This document shows, in pieces, positions 58,358 to 64,000 of a DNA stretch of 64,000 bases. The notes beneath the pieces are model-generated. The model searched no databases. It saw only the letters and a program-made list of their open reading frames with translations, and was not told the origin of the DNA. Each line of letters starts with the position of its first letter. Position 1 is the stretch's first letter. The stretch is from Akebia trifoliata. Its lineage: Eukaryota > Streptophyta > Magnoliopsida > Ranunculales > Lardizabalaceae. The stretch is from the NCBI GenBank assembly GCA_017979445.1, contig CM030710.1:14184248-14248247 (forward strand), read 5' to 3'. Made by a program: the position numbers and the translations under genes.

Positions 58358-59550
58358 GCAAATCACACAGTCGATTAAACAATCACAAAAATAAAAGACT
58401 GGACCTAGATAGGTTGTCTAAAGCTAGACAGCTCCTAACTGGGTAGAAATAGCGCAACTAGCCTTCCAACTCGATTCTATGAAGTCAAGTTTGAATAATT
58501 CGGATCTCCAGATCGGAGGAAGCGCACAATGCATAAGCAAGGACACTCTTAAATACCTCCTTTCTTGAATAGACTGAGTTTATCCCCTCAAAGGGCAAGA
58601 TCTTACTAGATAGAAAAATGACCAAGAAACGCAATTGGCACAACTTGAAGCGAAATTTCTCCTATTGAGCTCGTGGACCCTATAGTCAAGTCTAATTGAT
58701 TTTAATTAATTTGATTGGATGACTAGTGAGTTGATTATCCTAATTAGAGCAAGGAATTGGTAATGACTTCCAATCCTTATCTTATCATGCCATCCCTAGG
58801 AGAGGGGTGCTCTTTACTACTTAATTAACTATTCCAAGTGTGTGCAAATTAGAAAAATAACATACAAAGGTAAGGAGTAACCCATTAGCAAAGAGAGGCG
58901 TGGGTGTTTCGAGATTACCTCCCGTGCTAGACGGGGTGAAGACAGTTTGAGTCGACTTAGGCCACCAACTCCAATTTTGGTGTGCAAACCTAAGGAGCCG
59001 TGACGGTATTGTCCACCCGTCGTCCTTCCTTAGTCTACTACAATCCAAGCCTTCTTGGATAATTAAAAAAAAATTACAAAGAATCTTATACAAGTGTTTC
59101 TAATACAGAAAAATAAACCTAACTAAAGATTTAAGGAAATTGAAAGAAAAGAAGAAGAAAAAAATGTTCACCTACAAGAAGCAAAATAGAAATGTTAACA
59201 GAAATGATAGTAAACGGACTCAAAAACAGAATCTGACTTACCACAATCTTACAGACTTTGTCATATTTTATAGAAAATTTCGTTCTACCCCAAATCGATA
59301 TATTATAATAGATAATCGGAGATCGGAGCAGAAAGTTACAGTCAGTTTAAGTTCTGCTGTCAAGGGTGAAAAAATAAACGGGAATGACTTTTTTTTTTTT
59401 CAATGTTTTTTTCTTTTTTCTTCTCTCTTAAAACCTCAAGAACACTTGAACTTATAGAAAGAAACCAAAAGAAAAGAAAATAAAATAAAATAAAATAAAA
59501 ATGAAAGAAATTAATTTTAAATCAAAACTTACCACTAATACCTTTACCTT
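58358..59550 (-). other. Untranslated leader of the Athila-like element
   Basis: 1.2 kb between PBS and gag start, AT-rich, with no convincing coding frame on either strand. Confidence 0.6.
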
Positions 59551-59568
59551 TCCCCGGCAGCGGCGCCA
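59551..59568 (-). other. Primer-binding site, tRNA-Asp type
   Basis: TGGCGCCGCTGCCGGGGA on the - strand, six bases inside the 5' LTR. It is the site expected for Athila elements. Confidence 0.9.
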
Positions 59569-59574
59569 AAATTC

Positions 59575-60785
59575 TGATGAGACTATCATTGTTCTTCTCA
59601 CCGGAGTTAATAATAATCTTAGTTTTACCTTACTTGTGAGGCAAGTAGGGGATCGAACCCAAGAGAAAGGAGGAATAGAGCTAACCTAAGAAGATAAAAT
59701 CCAAATTAACTAAAAGGAATTAAAACTATTTTTCTTTGTATTTTTGAACTTATAAGAAGATGTAAAATTGCTAGAAAATAAACTAAAATAAATGAAATTA
59801 AAAGCAAGTAAACTTATGAATAAAAACACCATTGGAGGTGGATCTACCTAAAACATGTTAATGAGCAATTCCTAGTCTCTAGCCTTTTTATAACTCAATC
59901 ATAAGGGCTTGGTGTTAGCTCCTTAGATCGAAAAGTTTTGCAAATAAAATGAAATAAAGGAACAAAAACAAAGTAGAATTCTTTGAAAATTTCTTACTAC
60001 AAATTATCTAATTTAAGCATACTTTATCTTGATCTAATCTAAGCATAAAGTATCTATATTAAGAATAAAAGGTGCAAAAAACTTAAAGAGAATTCATAAG
60101 CATTTTAAATAAAAGAAATACATAAAATTAGAAATGACACAAGAACTTGTTATAGGCTTTTCCACTCTCCAATGGAGGGGAACTTAACCTAATGTCATTG
60201 CAAGAGAGGGAAGATAAGAGATGAAAGAACTTTTCTTCATTTCATGGAGAAAATTACAACTTCTTCTTCTCCTACTTCTTACAAGACTATTTAACCAAAA
60301 GAAAATAACTAGAAGATGAAAATACAAAAAATAAGAGAATAGGCTAAGAGCCTTAGATTAAAGGAGTCTTTGATAAGAGAACCAAGATGGGACTCTTTCT
60401 CTAGAAATGAAGGCTCTATTTATAGAGAAAATGTATGTAGAAGAGTCTAAAAGTAGCCTCCACTTTTCTTTTCACAAAAAGACAAAAGAGGAGAATATGA
60501 GTTAAGGATTAGGGCATTCCAAAGGATTAAGGCATTCCAGTGGGCCCAAATACTTTTTGTCTTGAGATTTTGATTCCAATTTGTTGATTTTCTGCTCAAG
60601 AAACAAACGTAATTAGATTTATCTAGTGAATGAATTTATTTATATATAAATAAGCCTAATTAACATGCAACGTGGTGATTTGAGGCTTATCATGATTAAT
60701 ATCTTAATATGGATAAATAGGTACAAAAATCAAGATAAATATCCGAAAATTGTGTATATAATTGAGTGTTTGGAAACACTCATCA
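59575..60785 (-). repeat. Athila-like 5' LTR
   Basis: Complete 1,211-base LTR, TGATGAGACTATC to GGAAACACTCATCA in + orientation. Contains the TATA box on the - strand. Confidence 0.95.
60414..60427 (-). promoter_or_regulatory. TATA box of the Athila-like 5' LTR
   Basis: CTCTATAAATAGAG on the - strand. The matching site in the 3' LTR (about 50351-50364) reads CTTTTTAAATAAAG and has lost the box. Confidence 0.6.
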
Positions 60786-60959
60786 ATGATCGGTCTCTAC
60801 TACGATCCAAACTATCCTACGGTCAACAAGTAAAGACTAAGGTTAAACTAGAGTCCCTTCATCATCAATTTATATCAAAGGTGCTAGACGAATCTCACGG
60901 TTAAAATTTTCTAAAATTACATGATTTTAGAAAGGTCACCAAATCAATAAAAAATTCGA

Positions 60960-61560
60960 AATTACATGAATCTCCAAATTCATGTAAATTATGATTTTTT
61001 CAAAACTTATCTTTATCGAATTTCACATAGTGGAATCCCACGATTGATAAGGTTTACGTGGCACCAAAAATTAGTGGATCAATTCGGTCACATCTTGAAA
61101 AGTATGAAATCTATTTTTAATGCCACGTGCACAAAAATCAATGAGTCGACTTATCAATTTTAATCAAAAAAAATTTATTTTTTAAGTTATCACATGTGTC
61201 AAAATCAATGAGTTAGCCCACACATTTTTAATCAAAGAAATTTAATTTTTTAATGATCATGTGCACCAAAATCAGTGAGTCGACTCAACAATTTTGATTA
61301 AAGAAATTCAATTTTTTTTAAATCACCACGTGTGCCGAAATTAATGAGTTAACCCACTCATTTCGCAAAATCAACGAATTGATCCATTAATATCACAAAA
61401 TCAATGAGTTGATCTGATAATATTAATAATCAATGATGAATTGATCGATTAATATCACAAAATCAGAGAGTCTATCCGATTAAAAAATCAATTAGTCGGC
61501 TCTTTAATTTTGTATAAAATTAACTAGATCGATCTATCAATATTAAAACTCAATGAATCG
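60960..61560 (-). repeat. Degenerate tandem repeats in the Tat-like LTR
   Basis: A unit of roughly 60-75 bases recurs several times, recognisable by CACGTGTGCCAAAATCAATG, then AGTCGACTCA and TTTGATTAAAGAAATTCAA in varied forms. Later units shrink to ATCACAAAATCAATGAGTTG. Confidence 0.6.
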
Positions 61561-62739
61561 AACCACTAATAATTCGAAAACTCGAAGATCACTATTAGTG
61601 CCATGTATACCAAAGATCGATGAATCAAATTAGGTGCATTAAAAAAAAATGAAATCAAGGAAATAAAAAAAAATTTACCTTCACCGAATAATTTCAGATG
61701 TTTGAATTCCTTCAAAAAGACATGGAAATAGCGTGTGAGTAGTTGTTGTGCCAACTACTATGGCTGATGATTGAGTGTGATTCCTTCAAGTGCAATTCGA
61801 CTCGATGAAGAGAAGAAACAAAAATACAGCAATAATGTAATTGTTAGAGTGTTGTAGCATGGGCTAAAAATAAAAATAAAAAATGTTACTGTATTATTGT
61901 ACGGAATAGAAGAAAAAGAGAAGAGAAAAAAAAAGGTGGTTGTACTGCAGTTTTATAGAAGAAGAGTATGAAATGTTGGTGTGCTACTGCTATGAGGCAA
62001 AAGAAGATGGTGGAGAGTGAAGGTATGGGCTGTTGTAAATTGATGGAGAAGGTGAGTGAAGGTATGATGAAGGGAGTGGATGGCAGCAAATAGGGACCGG
62101 TGGGGCAGCAAGGGTCTGTTAAGAGAGATGCAAGGAGAGTCGAAGAAGATGAGAAGGGTCTGTTGCAGGCACGTTTTGACAAAAAAGTTGAGAGAGGTTG
62201 CTGGGGCGTTGGTAATAAAAGGGGGGGTTGATAAGTTGTTATTTTAATGGAGAAGGAGAAAGGGACGTTATAGTTTTTTTTATATGTGGAGAAGATGATA
62301 GCTATAGTTTTTTTTTGTAATGGGAAAAAGGGGGTGAAAGTAGTGGGATATTGAAACGTAATGAATCTCAAGAGGAAAACTGTTGTTGCAGGTTTAATGG
62401 AATTTTTTTTTTTAAAAGATAGCCACCCAAAAAAACCGTCCCCCCTATGGTTCCCCTCATCGTTGTTTTTAATGGTTCTCCAAAATAAAACGTGAGAGAG
62501 AGAGATGAGAGATATGGGAGAGTGGGTGGTTATGGAGAGATGGGAGAAGAAGTGGGAAAGAAATAGGGAGAGATGGCTGAGGATGTTGGAGAAGAAGAAC
62601 TAAGTCTCCCCACGTTTTTCTTTCTTCTCTTTTTTATTTTTTATTATTTTATTATTTTTTTATTTTTGGAGAATGGTGGGTGGTGATCCCACTCTACTCG
62701 TAATACGACTATCTTGACTCAACTATCATTTCATTGGTT

Positions 62740-63140
62740 CATTTTGCTTAATTAATTTTTTTGTTATTTAAGTTTAAATTTTAATTGCATTTTGTCGACA
62801 TTTTAATTTGATATTTGAATTTAAATTTCATTTTGAATTAAAATTTGGTTTGGTTGATTCAATTTTAATTTGATTTTGATTTTGATTATTGATTCATCAG
62901 TTTAATTTCAAATTTGATTTGGTCGAACAAGTACGATTTTGAATTTGTTAATTTAGTTGGGTTCGTTTTGAATTTATTGGTTGGTTGGTTATTTTTATTT
63001 TTATTTTTAATTTGATTTTGTGCTTTAATTGGTTGAACGATTTTAATTTTAATTTCCAATTTGATTTTGCATCTTAATTTGATTTTCAGTTAGATTTTGA
63101 TTTAAATTTTAAATTGATTTCTAGGTTGAATTTTAGTTTG
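62740..63140. repeat. AT-rich low-complexity tract
   Basis: Irregular repeats of AATTTGATTTTGATT-like units across about 400 bases inside the Tat-like LTR. Confidence 0.7.
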
Positions 63141-63714
63141 ATTTTCGATTTGAATTTTATTTTCCTAGGGATCAGGGTCTCTATGTTAGAGTTGGATATT
63201 GAGGGGCATTTTGGTTATTTTTACGATTTTTCCTAAATTTATCTGTTTTCTTCAATTTGGGTCTCGTTAGACTCGAAATCACATTTTGAGTGTAATGGAG
63301 GTACTTTCGAGATTTTTCGAAGGTCTGAAATTTATGATGGGTATTTTTATCATTTTGATAATTTTTTTTGTAGATTTTTACAAATTTTAGTGTGAGGTTT
63401 CTTTCAATCTCTGTCTAATTATGCCTAAGTCTCAAAGTCATATTTTCCTAGCGCAGCGAAGTCTTTAAGTTATCGAACTGTATATCGAACCTAAGCGTAT
63501 GTGCTTGTTAAGTTAGGCGTAAGATGTAGCGATCCTAAGTATGGGTAAATTCTATGTCGAGTCGTGATGAGTAGGGAGATGAAAAAAGCTAAAATCGAAA
63601 GCAATAAAAAATAGTACTCACAAGCATTCAAGTTCTTTATGCTCATCATTGGGATTCCACAACAACCAAGTGACGAATTGTAGAATTAGGCATATGCAAA
63701 AATGGGGTGTCTAC

Positions 63715-64000
63715 AGATGCCCAATCTATTATGGTAGATAGTGCGACATCCGAATGCAAAAGTTAGTGACAACTCATTTTGCAGTCTGATTTGATAATTT
63801 GTCGAAGTGTCCAGATCCTTGAGGGTAACCTCTCCTTAGACTAAAAATGTCAAATCCTTGAATTTTGAAAAATTCTCATTGACCAATGCAAATGCAATGC
63901 GAGTGCACGTGTGTGCCATTGTGTAGTGATGATTTCGAAAAGTCACACCTCCATTCTTCACATTTATGCTGGGAGGATAGCAAACTTAACAATGAAAAAC
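63715..64000 (-). other. Start of Tat-like internal region with polypurine tract
   Basis: 63715-63726, read on the - strand, is AGATTGGGCATC directly before TGTAGACACC, the usual polypurine/LTR junction. The remaining 270 bases show no coding motif. Confidence 0.45.

Larger units (their letters stand above)
49512..60785 (-). mobile_element. Athila-like Ty3/gypsy retrotransposon
   Basis: Bounded by the perfect 5-bp duplication ATGAT (49507-49511 and 60786-60790). 5' LTR 59575-60785 (1,211 bases); 3' LTR 49512-52870, interrupted by a 2.16-kb solo LTR. LTRs start TGATGAG and end CTCATCA. PBS of tRNA-Asp type, leader of 1.2 kb, one gag-pol frame, polypurine tract. By eye the LTRs differ at only a few percent, mostly transitions, so it is young. 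No envelope-like frame between pol and the polypurine tract, unlike classic Athila. Confidence 0.95.
49291..63714 (-). mobile_element. Tat-like gypsy LTR, interrupted by an Athila element
   Basis: Two pieces, 49291-49511 and 60791-63714, make one LTR of about 3.1 kb once the insertion is removed (TCGATATGAT joins CGGTCTC). On the - strand it starts TGTAGACACCCC at 63714 and its last part carries AGGTGGTGACTCCC, as in Tat-type LTRs. A purine-rich GATTGGGCATC borders 63714 on the outer right, so this should be the 3' LTR of an element whose body continues past the right edge. Its left end (TG near 49289-49291) is approximate. Confidence 0.6.

Noticed and set aside
59620..59665. B-box-like TTGGGTTCGATCCCC on the - strand as a tRNA gene
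   Set aside because: Part of both Athila LTRs; no cloverleaf can be drawn around it.
61886..62371. 161-codon open frame, - strand
   Set aside because: Lies in the Tat-like LTR, Ser/Pro/Phe-rich low complexity, no homologue known.
1..64000. CRISPR arrays, bacterial operons, ribosome-binding sites
   Set aside because: Spliced plant genes throughout; tandem repeats found here lack spacer-repeat structure.

Overview
The window is plant nuclear DNA. Genes are split by GT-AG introns, and the sequence between and inside them is filled with plant transposon families (Ty1/copia, Ty3/gypsy of Athila and Tat type, L1-type LINEs, MITEs, SINE-like pieces). The long transposon-stuffed introns suggest a eudicot with a sizeable genome. 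I cannot name the species.

Three host loci are recognisable. (1) On the + strand, 761-16800, lie the last five exons I can see of a Dicer-like gene, best matched to DCL3. They run from the end of the PAZ region through RNase IIIa and RNase IIIb to a C-terminal dsRNA-binding domain, with all catalytic acidic residues present. The helicase half lies off the left edge. (2) On the - strand, 44454 down to about 28952, is a nearly complete gene for U2A', the leucine-rich-repeat protein of the U2 snRNP. Seven coding exons join in frame; the last few codons were not found. The two genes converge. (3) At 48769-48864 (+) there is one isolated, well-preserved exon of a FURRY/MOR2-type cell morphogenesis protein, with splice sites intact but no companion exons in view.

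Layout: 1-16.8 kb DCL3, whose 9.7-kb intron holds a solo LTR, an RNase H relic, a LINE tail and a 5.1-kb copia element, and whose last intron holds two copies of a MITE in inverted orientation. 16.8-28.9 kb is intergenic, with a plant-mobile-domain gene relic, SINE-like pieces, a copia LTR-gag remnant and LINE fragments. 28.9-44.5 kb is U2A', with two L1 LINEs in a 9.8-kb intron and several MITEs. 44.7-49.3 kb has a MITE, a Tat-type gypsy 5' LTR with gag, repeat-flanked gene-like sequence and the stranded MOR2 exon. 49.3-64 kb is a three-level nest: a solo LTR (TSD CCTAA) inside one LTR of a young Athila-like element (TSD ATGAT, gag-pol broken only by three stop codons), itself inside a long LTR of a Tat-like element that runs off the right edge.

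Functionally, DCL3 makes the 24-nt siRNAs that direct DNA methylation of transposons, so the gene sits among its own likely targets. The inverted MITE pair would fold into a long hairpin in its own pre-mRNA, and the damage seen in the Athila element (mostly transitions, including in CG and CHG contexts) is what long-term cytosine methylation would leave.
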